Positions 29,249 through 43,169 are shown, numbered from the stretch's first letter. The stretch: DNA of 64,000 bases from Prostheceraeus crozeri (GCA_907163375.1 CAJQUW010005296.1:124001-188000); one strand, 5' to 3'. The notes: a model not told the origin generated them from the sequence alone. Numbers and translations are program-made.

Positions 29249-31268
29249 TCTCACCAAAGCATCCGATTATGAACAATGAAATAGCTTGCCTTTTGTGCTT
29301 CACAGGTCGCCTCGACCGATCCAAACGAGAGGAAGAAAGAAAGACAGTCATTGGTCACTGCATCAAAATCAAGCTCGAAGCACTTCATTGTTGTTTTCAT
29401 ATCGCGAGCGCGCGTGCGCACATACATACACACAGAAGCGCTTTGCAGGCATATGGTCACAAGAAGTCGTTGGATTGATGCAGGGGAAACACACTGCACA
29501 CTGCCACACTGCCAAGCGAGTCGATCAAGACGTTGTGTGATGGATGAGATAAAGGTCAGCAGACGGCAAGCGATGTATCCACTAGGTACAGGGCGAACGA
29601 GGGATTGATAAGCAGTTGCAACGATGAGTGATGACTAAGCAACTATTATGTTTGATCATGACTTGAGAAAGGGAAAATGCGAGAAAGCACTTAATGTAAA
29701 TGAATAAAGTAAATCCATGGTAAAATATCTGCAGAATAGCAAGAAGCTGAGGTTCGTAATTAATAATACAAGGTGGGTCCTGAGGTTGAGGCGGAGAAAC
29801 TAACACGATGGCGGTTAAGTATAGTTAGCAGAAGCAACAAAGCTGAAAGCAAGCCGCAAACAGGAGCTGCGCGGCAAGACGACCGCACAACAGCCTGCCT
29901 AAGTGGCGAATGACCACAGCAATAGCTCAATCTAATCCATCTCTTTTGTTACAATTAAACTTAGGTTAGTGTGCTTCTTCTTTGTGTGCGAATCATTTAT
30001 CAGGATTTCAAAAGAGATCGCCGACTTCCGATAACAGAGCTGAAAACAAAACTCTCAGGCGAAAAGCTCATGTTGAATAACATACAAGCATTTTCGCCTC
30101 AAATTCAGTGCCCTTGTTATCAAAGCACATTTTACTGTAATTCTTCCTCCATAATGTATGGTTATTTTACAAGTGTTTCATTTGCAATAAAATATTTGTG
30201 CTTCTGAAGAAGTGCTACTCACTACTTATCACCACAGCTCCGGCTTCGAACCCTGGCAACTAGCAAGTAGATCCTATTTTTATCAGTCTTAGTTTGGTTT
30301 GATAGTCAGAATGAATAGAAAATGTTAAAACGATGTCAAAGCTTTGTGAATCAATGAACCAGAAATCATGACGTAAATATAAAAAGCAATCTCGAATTTG
30401 AATTTCTCTTGTTCGAATTCGAATTTATCTTGTTCACAATTGAATCTGTCTTGTTCGGAATTTTATCTCATTAGTATTTTTTAGAGTGACAAGGTGTAGA
30501 AGTCGAGACCTTGAAGTGTCAGTGGATTTCTACGATTTTCTTGCTCGCCTAGATTCATAAAATAGCTTAATTTCTAAATCTACTAGCAATAAATGTCAAA
30601 TAACCAATGTGATTCTAAGAAAAGTGAGATAATAGCATTGCCCTACAACCCTTTTCATATCATGGCAGTTTAGCGTCACACACCTGGACAGAAATCTAAA
30701 ATAGCAGGCATACGAGATGAGGCTGACATTGTATTTCATATTGGTGCATTTATGAATGGATCTGTTCATTAATTTTTGTGATAATGTGCAACTCCATCTG
30801 GAAAATTGTGCCGACTTACATCAACTATGAAGTATAATTCCTATAGCTCCTTTTTCAGTCTGACTTAGGTTTAGTCCGCCCTTTGCACACTGGTGAATGA
30901 ATTATCTGAGGAAACTAATTCGTGTACCGTAAAATGGGTGAATTGGGACGAACTTTTCAATTATTTCACTTTTTCATATGTTAAACAATTTAAGTTCGTC
31001 CATTCTATAGTACTTATATGTATTTCAGAGTTTCATCTAAGGATTGACGTACAATTTGTATAAATTAATGCATGATAACTATCTCAAATATACCATCAAA
31101 AATTGTCCCGACTCACCCCTCTTGAGGGTGAATTGGGACATGCCACATAAAAACTAAGCTTATAAGTAAGAGTAACCCAAGCAATGTTTTCTTTAATTAC
31201 AAACCGTTTTCATATTTTGTTCTTTTCTATTACAAAAACCAAAGCAAAAGTAATTTTATCTAAATTCT
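29249..31268. other. Non-coding stretch with small repeats
   Basis: No gene seen. At 30390-30478 a degenerate minisatellite of about 24 bp repeats GAATTTATCTTGTTCNNAAT-like units roughly four times. At 30924-31140 the phrase GGGTGAATTGGGAC occurs twice and its complement GTCCCGACTCACCC once, suggesting a small composite inverted repeat just before the LTR element. Confidence 0.4.
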
Positions 31269-31564
31269 TGTTGTGGTTACGAGTTGGTGTGCTTGTTTTC
31301 TGCTGTTGATTTCTGTTGATCTTCTTTGTTATTACTCTTAAATGAATATCAGTGGTATCGACTCCAACTCTCAACCAGTAATGGTAACCGACTAATATGG
31401 ATTTCTATGGCATGTGACCTTTCGATGAACATGACTTTATTTTCCTGATGTCATCCATTGTGCATGTGCTATTTGTCTGACTATAATTCAGGTGCCATAT
31501 AAATGCATTGTGACCGACGAATAAAGTACGTTTTCGTCCTGCAGCAAGTTGTTTTGACTTCACA
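31269..31564 (+). repeat. 5' LTR
   Basis: Begins TGTTGTGGTTACGAG and ends TTGACTTCACA. It contains a TATA-like CATATAAATG near 31497 and an AATAAA near 31520, the expected promoter and polyadenylation positions. Confidence 0.9.
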
Positions 31565-31584
31565 AGCTACCACGGCCGTTGAAT

Positions 31585-32313
31585 ATGAACCCTTTGAAGT
31601 TGATTGACGTCGTGAAGAAGTTCCGAGGGGAACCTGATGAAAATGTGGATCAGTGGACGAAGCAATACGAGACTGCAGTATCCCTAATAGTTGATCCCAA
31701 AAACGCATGTGCTGAGATGACAAGAATGATGCCCTTGTTTCTGGATGGGCCGGCTTTCAGCACTTGGGATCAGCTAAGCTCAACTGACAAGGCAGATTTT
31801 GATCAGGTAATAAAAGCCTTGAAGCGTGTCTTTGGATTGAGCAAGGCGAGTGCTTGGCAGAAATTGAAGTCACTACATTTGTTTCCTGGTGAACAAATTG
31901 ATACGGTTGCCGACGAGGCGAAGTCCCTTTTACGAGTTATCACCGGAAAGGCTCCTGAGGAAGAGCTTATTTCTCTGGCTGTTCTCGATTCACTACCAAT
32001 TGAGATCAAGGAGAAGGTTTACATCCAGCATGGTGAAATGATGAAACTTGATGATCTCTCCTGTGCAAAGGCGTTGTTGGCGACCAGTAATACCTTACCT
32101 GCAAGTGTGGCTTTGGTTACAAAGGGAACGCCAAGTCAACAGAAATATCACAATTCAAGATGGAGGGGCACTCGATGTCAAGGCTGCAGACGATTTGGCC
32201 ATGACAAATCTGAATGTGCAATTGTTTGCTTCAACTGCAATGAGAAGGGCATCTTCAACGCTTCTGCCCGCATCGTGGATCAACTCAAAGGGAACCGGAA
32301 CCTGGAATCGTAG
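31585..32313 (+). CDS. Gag-like capsid/nucleocapsid polyprotein
   Basis: About 242 residues from the ATG at 31585, 20 bp after the 5' LTR. The Leu/Trp-rich capsid region (DQWTKQYETAVSL, MMPLFLDGPAFSTWDQL, FPGEQIDTVADEAKSLL) resembles retrotransposon Gag. A CCHC zinc knuckle CQGCRRFGHDKSEC lies near residue 200; a second, CFNCNEKG..., has lost its distal part. It would package the element RNA. The frame ends where the protease region begins in another frame, so Gag and Pol are separated by a frame change that may be programmed or a lesion. Confidence 0.75.
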   Translation: MNPLKLIDVVKKFRGEPDENVDQWTKQYETAVSLIVDPKNACAEMTRMMPLFLDGPAFSTWDQLSSTDKADFDQVIKALKRVFGLSKASAWQKLKSLHLFPGEQIDTVADEAKSLLRVITGKAPEEELISLAVLDSLPIEIKEKVYIQHGEMMKLDDLSCAKALLATSNTLPASVALVTKGTPSQQKYHNSRWRGTRCQGCRRFGHDKSECAIVCFNCNEKGIFNASARIVDQLKGNRNLES

Positions 32314-33115
32314 CGGCTGGTGTAGAACTCAAACGGGCGCTAAACGTTGATGGACAAAGGATGAATGCTTTGATAGACTGTGGAGCTGTGCACACATTCA
32401 TTGGTAAGAAATTGGTTGGGAGTCGGAGTCGCTATAGGTCAAATTCTCAATTCCAGGTCATAGGTCGTAGGATTATTAGTACTTATATTTCAGTGATATT
32501 AAACGATGTTATGACTATGAATGGGGAACAATTAGGTCCTATTGAGGCACGAGTAATTGAGTGAGTTGCCAATAGGCATAGATTTGATTTTGGGTATGAA
32601 TGTTTTTGCAAGGACTGGTTTAGAGATTATAGCGGCTGAGGGATTACCTGTAAGGTTCCCACAGTGTACTCCTTCGACGGTAGCATCGGTATCGTCTGTC
32701 GCTAAACCTATTAATTTACAGGACACAGATTTTGTAGCGAGGTTTCGTGAGAATAAGTGGACGGTTAAGTGGCAGTGGAAGGGTACGATGTCAGAAAACA
32801 GTAGGATACCGCGTAATATCGTTAATGATTGTGATGAGATAGCATGCAATAACGAAATAGAGGAATGGATTAGGCAGGGAATCTTGATTGAGTATAAACG
32901 AGATAAACATGGTGATATCAAAAGGTACTTACCAGTAATCGCAGTTCGCCAGCAAAAAGGTGACGTTCTGAAAGTTCGTCCAGTTCTCGACTATAGAGAG
33001 TTAAATACGCTTGTAGAGTCGCATCCGGCTGGAGTTGCACCCACTTGTGCTGACACGCTCAGACAATGGAGTCAACTAGGGTCTAACTGTTCAATAGTCG
33101 ACCTTAAACGAGCAT
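32300..33115 (+). pseudogene. Pol, part 1: protease and N-terminal reverse transcriptase
   Basis: The aspartic protease active site is altered (ALIDCGAVHTFIGKKL; DCG instead of DS/TG), and is open to about 32564. A second frame (32557-33115) carries GIDLILGMNVFARTGLEII and the RT palm start (CNNEIEEWIRQGILIEYKR, RYLPVIAVRQQKGDVLKVRP, VLDYRELN). It ends abruptly after VDLKRA, where the large insert begins. The conserved residues that normally follow occur at 43931 on the other side of the insert. Confidence 0.8.
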
Positions 33116-33168
33116 CCCGCTAGATCGCCCACCCGCGTAACGAATTCGTAACGAAGCTGGGTAGCGGG

Positions 33169-36100
33169 AAAACTTCGTGAAGCATGGAATGACTTGAGAC
33201 GCATTCTGTGCTCACTAGGGCTACTTCCTTTGAAAGCAGGTTGACACTGAAGTGGTTTTAGACCATTTTAAAACAAAAAAAATTGGTCGGGCAGAGGTCG
33301 GAATTATAATGGGATAACGGTGGTCGCCGGAAGATATATGTATTGAGTTCGGGCACCCGGCTATTGCTGTACACACGAAGCATTCCCGTCCACATAAAAT
33401 TTTCTGTTATTATTTGAATACCAACTGAAAATTTTGAGAAAATATGCATTTCTCTCTACAATTTGTACATTTTCAGGAATATGCTGCAAGCGGTAATTTG
33501 ATTAGCCGTGGCTTGTACCCATTGTCGTTACTAAATGATTGAAATGCTGCAATTAAATCAAGAATTACTATTACAAAATTTCCGCTGTTTTTCAGTCCTT
33601 TTACATCATGTCACAGATAAATGGCATCTCACATTGTGGTCTCATCACAGTGGTGCGACAGACGCTTTGTAGAGCTGCAAAAGGATGCGGTTCATATGAA
33701 TGTTTGGTGTTAATTCTTCGCATAATTTGTAGCCGAACCTAAAATTTTCCGCAATTCTGAATCATTGCCAATTTAGGCAATATAACCGCTGACCGAAGCA
33801 CTTCTTGGCTAGGACACTCAATCTTATCAAGGAGTTGCATTGGCTTGAACTGGAATTGCATAATCATCTATGGGAACATCAACCTTCCACATTGTGGAAA
33901 TCAATGCCTTCAACTACAAATGATTTTTGTCGTGCTTGAGTAATCGAAATCCGAGATATTGTGCCGTTATAATTTATTCTTTAGTGCCGGCTAATGTTTT
34001 CTCGATCAATTCCAAGCTCTAAAGTCGTGTGAAAATTGTCAAAATAGATTTCTTTCGTGTAATACAATTAAATCAGCTGTGACAGTTCGAATTCAATTAC
34101 TTTGGTCATTAAAAGAAAAGCAGATAAATAATATAATTGATAAAAGTGGCAATTTTTGTCAAAAGATTGATGTTTTTTGATACAACGCAAAACATCTAAA
34201 TAATTGAAAACTTCGTAGATCTGTTTTGCTCTCATTCTTATAAAATTATTCAAAATTGTAGCATAGTTTGTTACACAGCTTTTCTCTGCGGCATCTGCTC
34301 AAGTACACTTGTTCGTTTCCTGGAATCTTCTAATTCTTTAGCCGCCGAGGTTGAATTCCCGTGGCGAGGTAGAATTTGATCATGAATATTGATGAACCTC
34401 TTCTCAATAGTCTTGCTCACAGAAAAGGTACTTACTCTATAGTCTTGCTTTTCTCTCTAACCCTCAGTTCAACAAAGTAATACCCAAAGATATAATGTTC
34501 TAGTGATGTAGGTGAATATACTTGCATCGTTGCATCTCAACACTGCTGAAGCATTGCCTAAATGCTAATTCATTCATGAGTGGGCTATCGAGGAAAAGCC
34601 TACATGATAAAACCAGAATAAAACTCTATCTGGTTATTTAAAATAATTTTGTTTAAACATATTCGGTTCCTCGGAGATACGAATTTAGGCAGACCACCGT
34701 TTTGTCGAGAGCAAGCATGCAGACCTGGAATCAAGTATTATTCGACTGAGATTTATTGCTGTATTTTCATCAATTGTCCGCTGTCACTTACTCCTTGGCG
34801 AATGTGAATGAATGCAAGTCATAAGTGGAAAGCAGATTTTTTCAATTCGGTGAGATTGATTCCTATATTGTCATCCACTATCTGCTGTCACTTACTCCTT
34901 GATAAATGTGTGACAGCATCAGTAAGTTACCTGCATGTCAAGTGTACAAAGTAGCACTCAGTATGGTTTGTGCTTGAGGTAGGCTATAGCATCTAATCAA
35001 GTGAGCTTTGTCTGTGCAAATTGTTGATAGCCGGTTCTAGATGAATAAGTGTTCTCCATTTCGTTCTAAACTTCCCACTTATTGCATGGAACTAGTTAGT
35101 GAGACAAATAGGAACCGCCTGAAAATGATTGTCTTCCAAAAGAGTATTTTCATCAGGAGAATGAGTGTTTCTCCTATTCTTATTTTTCCTAGTTCATCAG
35201 TCTAGTCCAAACGCGCTCTACAATTTTATTTTAATAGTCATTGTGGGATCCTTCAGTGGTGATACTTACATATTTTCACACAAGGTGAATATTCATAATT
35301 GCTGAGTTTTCATGCTCTTCTCTCAAGCAGCTGCTTGAGTGGGTAATATAGGCCTTACTAGCTGTAGCTCTGCATAAATCTTGACTATTTGATTGTGATC
35401 ACGCTTTGAACTGTCACGACATTCAGAATAGTTGCAAGTGTGATTGAGTAGGCCAACAGTATTAGTAGTCATCTTTGTAATATCTTTGTAAATAAAAAAT
35501 TGTAGGTGGACACATAAGTAACTTGCGGTTCCCACGCCTAATGCAAATTAGCATAGAATCTGCAACTATTAAGGCCTATCTTTTATTTAGCCTAATCCAA
35601 GTCTATAGGTTTATCACTCGTTACTCATCTGGCATGTACATGATTGCAATTTTTTTTTATAAAATAATAGCGTGCAACCGAGATAGTAAAAAGGATGGAA
35701 CTTAAAAGCCGGTTATCGAGAATTTTTCGGGATCTGACCGGTGTGGTAATTCCAACCAAAAAAAATTACATGGAAATAGACAGTTACCCACAGTGAGGTT
35801 ATCCGCACGCAACGTTGCGTGGAAATAAGTTGTAGACGCGTTTGTTCCGACGCCAAATTGGTTGGAAAGACCTTAACTAAATACTGATAATTAAGATATA
35901 TGGTCAATTATGCATATTTTCATGTTTTTGTGATTACCTATTCATTGATAATGGGACTTCAGACTTTTCTATTAAATTTATCTACAGTGAAGTATAAATT
36001 GAGTGCTTTGTTAAAGAAAACGATCGTTATTCCAACGTAGCGTGCAAATTCCCTCACTATTGGTAATTGGCTATTCATACTTCATTTAGCGTCGGAGAAC

Positions 36101-37958
36101 ACCTGGACGAATCCAATTGTAAAAGTTCATCATAAAGCCATCTGTTTCTTCGAAATATCTGAAAATGAAAAGTCGCTGACATAAGTCATCCGTGTAAGGG
36201 TGTTTCCTTAATTTCATAGCAAATTTGGAAGTCCATCGCTGCAAGATTCGACAGGTTGACTTTTTTTGACGAAAATCTCGCACGTTTTGAATTTTAGGAT
36301 CATGGCTCACACAAAAATTTGAATGATAAATAAGAACTGACTGGACAGTGATATTTTTCGTTTGACTTGCAATTTATCGTTGCATGCAATTTCAGTAAAT
36401 TCAGTATAATAGATCACAATTATCATAGATGACAAAATACTTTGTTCTGGTTGCTTAGTGTTTAAAATGTGTTTTCTGTCAATGGCCATCTTTTGCAGCA
36501 CATTAATAATCTAGTAGCTTAACTTTCTCAGAGTCTAGCGATGTAGGTTTAGTTGGCTAAGAAATTCATAAATTGAAAGAATGATGTAGGCCTGCGTAGG
36601 TTCTGTGTTATTGGATTACATTTTCAATTTAGGGATTCCTAGATACTTAAAGGATGCCATCAAATCAGATCATTTAGTAATATTAGGATTATTTCGCAGT
36701 CGCCTTTTATTAATTCTTTGGGCCACCGCTAGCTGAGCTCGAAGATTCTGGCCTATCTTCTAGTAAATATTCTATACCTAGGTTCAGGATTCACCAAAAA
36801 CTGATTGAAATATTTGGACGACAGCAATCAATTAGCTGGAATCATCGTATGTCAGCAATCAACTAATTGGATTTTTTTAATCACAATTTGATTAGATTAA
36901 TTCTTGATTTTAATTTTCGACTTAGATAAAAACATGTGCTACACCTATTTAGGCTTCATAAATTGGCAGATTGTGCAAGTCGTAAACTTGCATACTGCCA
37001 ATTTGGGCGGTGACTTTCTGCATGAAATATATGTTGCTACATTCTTAGTCGGAGTGACTATTCAAACTAGAGAACAAGAAGTCGCGTGCCTAGATTGACA
37101 TAAATTTAAGATTTAATGACATAATATAAGATAGGTAGACTAATAATCTTAATCACTGAATGTGTTATGCTTTTCCTATGGTGGTGAGTGTAGGCGGTTT
37201 TGCAAGTTAACATTCAACTAAATAACTTCATTACAGATCAATCAATTGATAGCAATTATTGACAGACTGCAATCAATCAATTGCAATTTTTCTGTAACAA
37301 CAATTAATTAATTGGAATCTTTGGGTTACAGCGATCATTGTGACCAATAAATTGCAATGCAATTATTTTTTGGTTTCCAGGCTGTACTTCAATTTTTTAT
37401 GATTAGATAGGACACTGACGCCAAAACCGAACAGATTCATAGCATAGTTGTAATTGATAGTTGCACTTCTATCTTAAACATGAAGGTGTTCAGATTATCT
37501 TTGAAGTATATATTTGTGAATTTATTTGAATCAATTGATAAAATGCTTGTAATACAGTGCACGGTTATGAAGCCCATAATCATGTGGCTACATTGCGATG
37601 CAAGATAGCGCCACAATGTCGCAATCGATATCACATGTCGCAAGACGAAGGATAATTGAGATGGAGTTCATACGGTACTGGAACACAACCTGGGGTTGGA
37701 AAAAAATTATTAGCAATTTAATTGGTCTCATTTTTTTTGCTGAGAATCAATTGACTCAATTGGATCACATGAGCAATCAATTAGTTGACAATAATGCAAT
37801 AATTTTTTATCATTGCCAGATCTAGGTTGATCTTTCCGCTGTTGACGGACACTTGATTGATTAACATTTAGAACGTTAGTTCCACAGCACACAGGTCTAC
37901 GAAAGTGCATTAAAACACTATAGAATAGAATTTGCAATCACAAGTATGTATTTTCTGC
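33169..37958. other. Insert interior, left part: non-coding
   Basis: Only short spurious open frames. From about 36800 a recurring word close to CAATCAATTAATTG appears (36827, 36856, 37238, 37274, 37301, 37746, 37772) and continues into the duplicated block to the right. Confidence 0.4.
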
Positions 37959-38575
37959 ACCACTATGCTCGTTCAACTAATTTGCATGATAAAACATGAA
38001 AATGTTCTCATAGCAATATCAAGCAATGACTGATAATTAACATTTATTATATTTTTATAATAATATATAAGCGCAATATTTTTTGGTTCAAACACTGTCA
38101 CTCTGACCATCGTGACCTTAATTTGACTTTTATCTAAGAGAAAATACGAAGTATTTATATTTACTAGTTAGAGACTTTTAAATTAAAGTTTAAATGAATT
38201 GTGTAGATTATTAACAGCAAGTGTCGCATTAGGCTAACATCAAACATTTCTTCGTTTCAAAAACGAGTATATCTACAGAATATCACATCATCGACTGTGT
38301 AGAGCTATTAATTATACATTATAACTTGCAGTAATCGTTCAATAAATCGCTTTTTTGCTTGTGAATAATTGCAATTAATTGGCAGCTGATCCAATCAATT
38401 AATTGAATTGAAGATGGTTTATCAATCAACTAATTGCAATTAATTTCAATAAATTAATTTTCTTTTCCTTGCAGTGGACTACTTTTTGCATTGTTTATTA
38501 AGATATCATATTAAGATAATTTCAAAAAACAGGATAGGTGTCGCAGCTGCAGACTGATGATCAGTTAAACTGTTA
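37959..38575 (+). repeat. 617-bp direct repeat, copy 1
   Basis: Runs from ACCACTATGCTCG to AGTTAAACTGTTA. Copy 2 at 38592-39209 differs by a single extra A in an A-run; a 16-bp spacer separates them. Each copy contains several ATCAATTAATTG-like words. Confidence 0.9.
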
Positions 38576-38591
38576 ACCAAACATGTACCGT

Positions 38592-39209
38592 ACCACTATG
38601 CTCGTTCAACTAATTTGCATGATAAAACATGAAAATGTTCTCATAGCAATATCAAGCAATGACTGATAATTAACATTTATTATATTTTTATAATAATATA
38701 TAAGCGCAATATTTTTTGGTTCAAACACTGTCACTCTGACCATCGTGACCTTAATTTGACTTTTATCTAAGAGAAAATACGAAGTATTTATATTTACTAG
38801 TTAGAGACTTTTAAATTAAAGTTTAAATGAATTGTGTAGATTATTAACAGCAAGTGTCGCATTAGGCTAACATCAAACATTTCTTCGTTTCAAAAACGAG
38901 TATATCTACAGAATATCACATCATCGACTGTGTAGAGCTATTAATTATACATTATAACTTGCAGTAATCGTTCAATAAATCGCTTTTTTGCTTGTGAATA
39001 ATTGCAATTAATTGGCAGCTGATCCAATCAATTAATTGAATTGAAGATGGTTTATCAATCAACTAATTGCAATTAATTTCAATAAATTAATTTTCTTTTC
39101 CTTGCAGTGGACTACTTTTTGCATTGTTTATTAAGATATCATATTAAGATAATTTCAAAAAAACAGGATAGGTGTCGCAGCTGCAGACTGATGATCAGTT
39201 AAACTGTTA
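38592..39209 (+). repeat. 617-bp direct repeat, copy 2
   Basis: Near-identical to 37959-38575 with one inserted A. Either a very recent tandem duplication or two haplotypes placed in series by the assembler. Confidence 0.9.
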
Positions 39210-42200
39210 TGTCGGATTATATGTAGGCCTATGTTTCATCTCTGAAGGTTCTAGTGTTCTGATTGCATCCTTGATCGTTGTAGGCTCATGTATGCACGAC
39301 TAAGGTTAAGTATAGCCTACGCATTACGTAATAATGATGACCAGGTATAACTTCATTGCAGTCTGATAATTCATGCAATATTGTTTTTTAATTAGTTGAA
39401 GTAAATTGTGGCCTGTAAGGTCAACGTCTACTCTACCTTACTTGGGGCTCCACTGTGTTGACACAGAGTCAGACTTTGATCTGGCTGTGACCATTTGGTC
39501 CGGATGCCCTTTCTGACGACTTCCTATGACACTTTCGGTGCTCGATTTCTATACCGAAAGATCGCTAACCAAGCACCTAGCCTGCACTGTCACGTAGAAC
39601 ACCAATTTCCGATAATAATCCTGTACTAGTAAGAGAGGATTCTCTTTTAATGACAACATGAGCGGTATTTTGACATAGGAAAGATAAAGTAAAAAGCACA
39701 ATTATCATTCAATAAATGGACATTGACCGTGCAGTTTCAAACTGCGTGAATATCTTAAGTGTTAATTTATGTACGGTATCCCAAAATACTTCCCACCTGC
39801 TTAGTAAATCCTGATTATTAATATGTCCCTAACATGTTTTTATTAGCCATCTTGAGTATTTCATAGCATAATGCATGCAATTTCGAAGCAACAAATGTTA
39901 GTCAGAATCTTACCTGCAGTGGAGCAGAACATGCGCATATTATTCTGAGATGGAGGGGCACATTTTCTATCGAGCCATGTACTGCAATCTCATACAATGT
40001 CTTCAGCTGACTTCAGTGGCTTGACTGATTTCTCTGGTGCAATGATTCATGCTTTAGAACACCTGAACAACATTCATGTAGTCATTCGCTGTTCACTAAT
40101 TCAGCAATGCATTTGTTCTATCTTCATTCGCTATTTTGATTAACATGCTTAAATTTTCAACACTTATCGATTTTGCAACATATCGATTTTATGCAGCATT
40201 CCATCGAAGTGTTTTGCTCTGTGACATCAATAAGGTATAGTCATGTAGAACTCTATGGGCATAGTGTGGTCTCATCTCTCAGATTTTGTAATGACTAATC
40301 GGTCTTGTGGCTTGTTGTCACTTCCACACGCATGTCAGATACACTAATTAGAGCCTATCTTTCGAGTGCGGTCGGGGTACAGAGTTCGGATTGATAGATA
40401 TCTATGTCATCTTGAGCTGACATGAGACATTTCCAGCATGTATTCATAACGGATACAAATTCAAAGCAGTCATCTGTGAATGTATTACACAGTGTTGTTA
40501 TGCAGTATGCAAATCTAACTGTATGGACTCATTCGAGGGAAAGCTTTCAATAGGCCTATTCAATATTTAATTACATTGGACGTGCGCTGTACCGACATGA
40601 AACAGCATCTCTCATTAACGCTACATCATCGTACCAGTGAATTGTAACTGAATTGTGGACGATTAGTCATGAAATGCCCAACGAGCTGTACAGAAAATTC
40701 TTGATAAGCTGGTGAGCAACTGGTCTTTTATTGCATGAGCCTTAGTGTCTTGTCTGAACCTGAAAGATAATTCATTCACAACGATTAGAATAATTTCATA
40801 AATAACGCACGAACGTTCTGAAACATTATAGTAGTCCCTTCTATATAATAAGTAAAAGCAATTTAAATAATTAATTTAATGGCAGTCCCTCTTTCGACGC
40901 TAGAGGGACTAGTGTTTGAATATTTGAAAAGTGATTAATATTTCATACTATTTTGGCATGGTATGGTGCAATTTTCATAGATAGAATCGCATTGCTTCAT
41001 GATGAGAAATGAAGATTGTGTGTCAGAACGTACGTGCGTTATTTACGGAATTGCCATTATCAATTTATGAAGATCAATGATGTGCGCTGTGAACAACAAA
41101 TATCCGTTAAAATTAACAGCTAAAATTACTTTCACGGCTGTTTTTACACTCCGAACAGAAAATATCCGTAGAGACGCTCTATCTGATACTAGCGGATTTT
41201 AATTGATATCATCAAATTGTGACTCATCATTTTCAAGTTTCTTACGAATATTTTCTGTTAAGTTTATATATTATTAAAATTATTATTATTATAAGTTTAT
41301 ATATATATTACTGTAACTGCTGTTTTAATGGTGTGCAGTTTACATTGAATTATTTAAATGAAAATCATCATCCTCTAGGAATCTCAGTTACAACTACATA
41401 AAATAAACTAAGATTAAGCCTACTGTACAAAACATAACTGTAATGAATAAATTTATAATGAACTTTGAAGAAAAGAAAAAAAATAAAATACATGTGAAAC
41501 TACAATACGAGTATGGGTACTGAACTTGCTAGAATCAACCTACAACATCTCACCTGGAACTACTCCATGAAGAAAATGAAATAAGGAACTAGACTTGTTA
41601 TAAATGGACCGATTGGTGTCTAACTATTCTTGAAATTTAATCTATCTCTCAAGAGGACCGGTCTGTGTCCCATCATATCCAGGCTTAATCCGCAAACAAA
41701 TATGACAAGGGTAATCTGCATACGACGGAAGATGCTATCAATCACCTATTTCACTACAGATGGGAAAGGAGATAATTATTCACATTGTTACCTAACTTAA
41801 TATAGAAAATAAGCTAACCAAAAAATTATCAAAGTGTAGATCGTGCTAACAATTAAAATACAGAAAAAAAGGGAAAGTGATGGGTAATAAATTCTGAAAG
41901 ATTAACTGCTGAAATTGATTAGTGAAGTACGAACTGAAATGGAATATTGAAATTGTAACAAAAGAAAAAAAAATTGAATGAATGAATAAATTAATTAATT
42001 GAGAAAAAGGAAGGAAATAAGCAGCACAAATGAAAATTACTAGGTAAAATAATCAAAATCTGAATAAATAAATAAAATTGATAGCCACAAGAAACTAGTG
42101 TAAAATAAATGAGTAGACTGCAAAAAAAATTAATTAGTACAAACGAATAATGTAATACATACTGAAAATAAAATGAAATTAAATTGAAATTATTCCTTAA

Positions 42201-42763
42201 AAGGACTGGTTTTGCGTTCCCTGTACCAGCTAGGAAGTCATCAGCAGGAACTCAGGTAGGATTCGTGTTTCGGCCCCAATTCCTGTTACCGTGACTTCGT
42301 TTACGTCTCGGTATGGGACTATTAAAATAGCAATCTTTGTTTACATTTCCTTTAGAAACGCAAAAACCTCCCTGCAATTTGTCATTAAGGCCTAGAGGTG
42401 AGAGCGTGTTTAAAGTTCTAATAAAGAAGTTCTCTTTCTTATCCTACATCAGACCTACATCAGTAGGGGAGACCTACATCAGTAAAGCTGTACGGTGCAC
42501 ACCTCCCGTATTTAGTAGATACAAATAATTCATCGCATAATTTTTTCTTCATAAAAGATGATTTGATAGGGATTGTAGTGCTTTTCATATTAAGTTCGCT
42601 TTTATCATGACTTGTATTAAGTTCTTGAAATGTGTTAATGATCCGATTGAAACAAGCTTAATGTAAAAGGTATTATGCAGGCTTCACGGGGATGCTGCTT
42701 CTACTGCTAACTGGTTATTTTATATACTTCATCAGCGACATCATCAATGATCAAGCGTTGGAT
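39210..42763. other. Insert interior, middle: non-coding
   Basis: No gene. The AT-rich part at 41400-42190 is dominated by AATAAATAAA, GAAAAAA and AATTAATT words. The palindromic word TAGGCCTA occurs around 39220 and 40551. Confidence 0.4.
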
Positions 42764-43169
42764 CGCAAAGCATCTGCACGCATACTTTCGGCCTAGATAG
42801 ATTTTGTTACGTTTGTTTAAATTTGGGCATCTAACATTATAGGAGAGATCAGTCTTTACATGCGCCTCTTACCTCAATTCATTAGTTCTTACATAAGACA
42901 GTTTCAAAATGAAGTTTTAACCTAAATCACACTTGTCTACAGTTCGTTCAGAAAACAGAAGCCAAGTTCATTGGAAAGCAAACTGTAGACAAGTGTGATT
43001 TAGGTTAAAACTTCATTTCGAAACTGTCTTATGTAACAACTAATGAATTGAGGTAAGAGGCGCATATAAATACATAAGTAATAATCTCTCCTATAATGTT
43101 AGATGCCAAAATTTAAACAAACGTGATAAAATCTATCTAGGCCTAAAGTATGCGTGCAGATGCTTTGCG
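42764..43169. repeat. Large imperfect palindrome, about 180-bp arms
   Basis: The left arm at 42764-42944 (CGCAAAGCATCTGCACGCAT to TGTCTACAGTT) is complementary to the right arm at 42981-43169 with about 95% identity; the spacer is 36 bp. It could form a long foldback. No flanking duplication seen, so it may be a foldback transposon or an inverted duplication. Confidence 0.85.

Noticed and set aside
30230..30275. TTCGAA-centred block resembling a tRNA T-loop
   Set aside because: Flanking bases do not form the 5-bp T stem or an acceptor stem; no tRNA fold could be built. No other tRNA or rRNA was recognised.
35000..36900. Scattered TAGGCCTA/AGGCCTA words as a functional signal
   Set aside because: They recur across the host part of the window without a fixed context; more likely a genome-wide word bias than a site.
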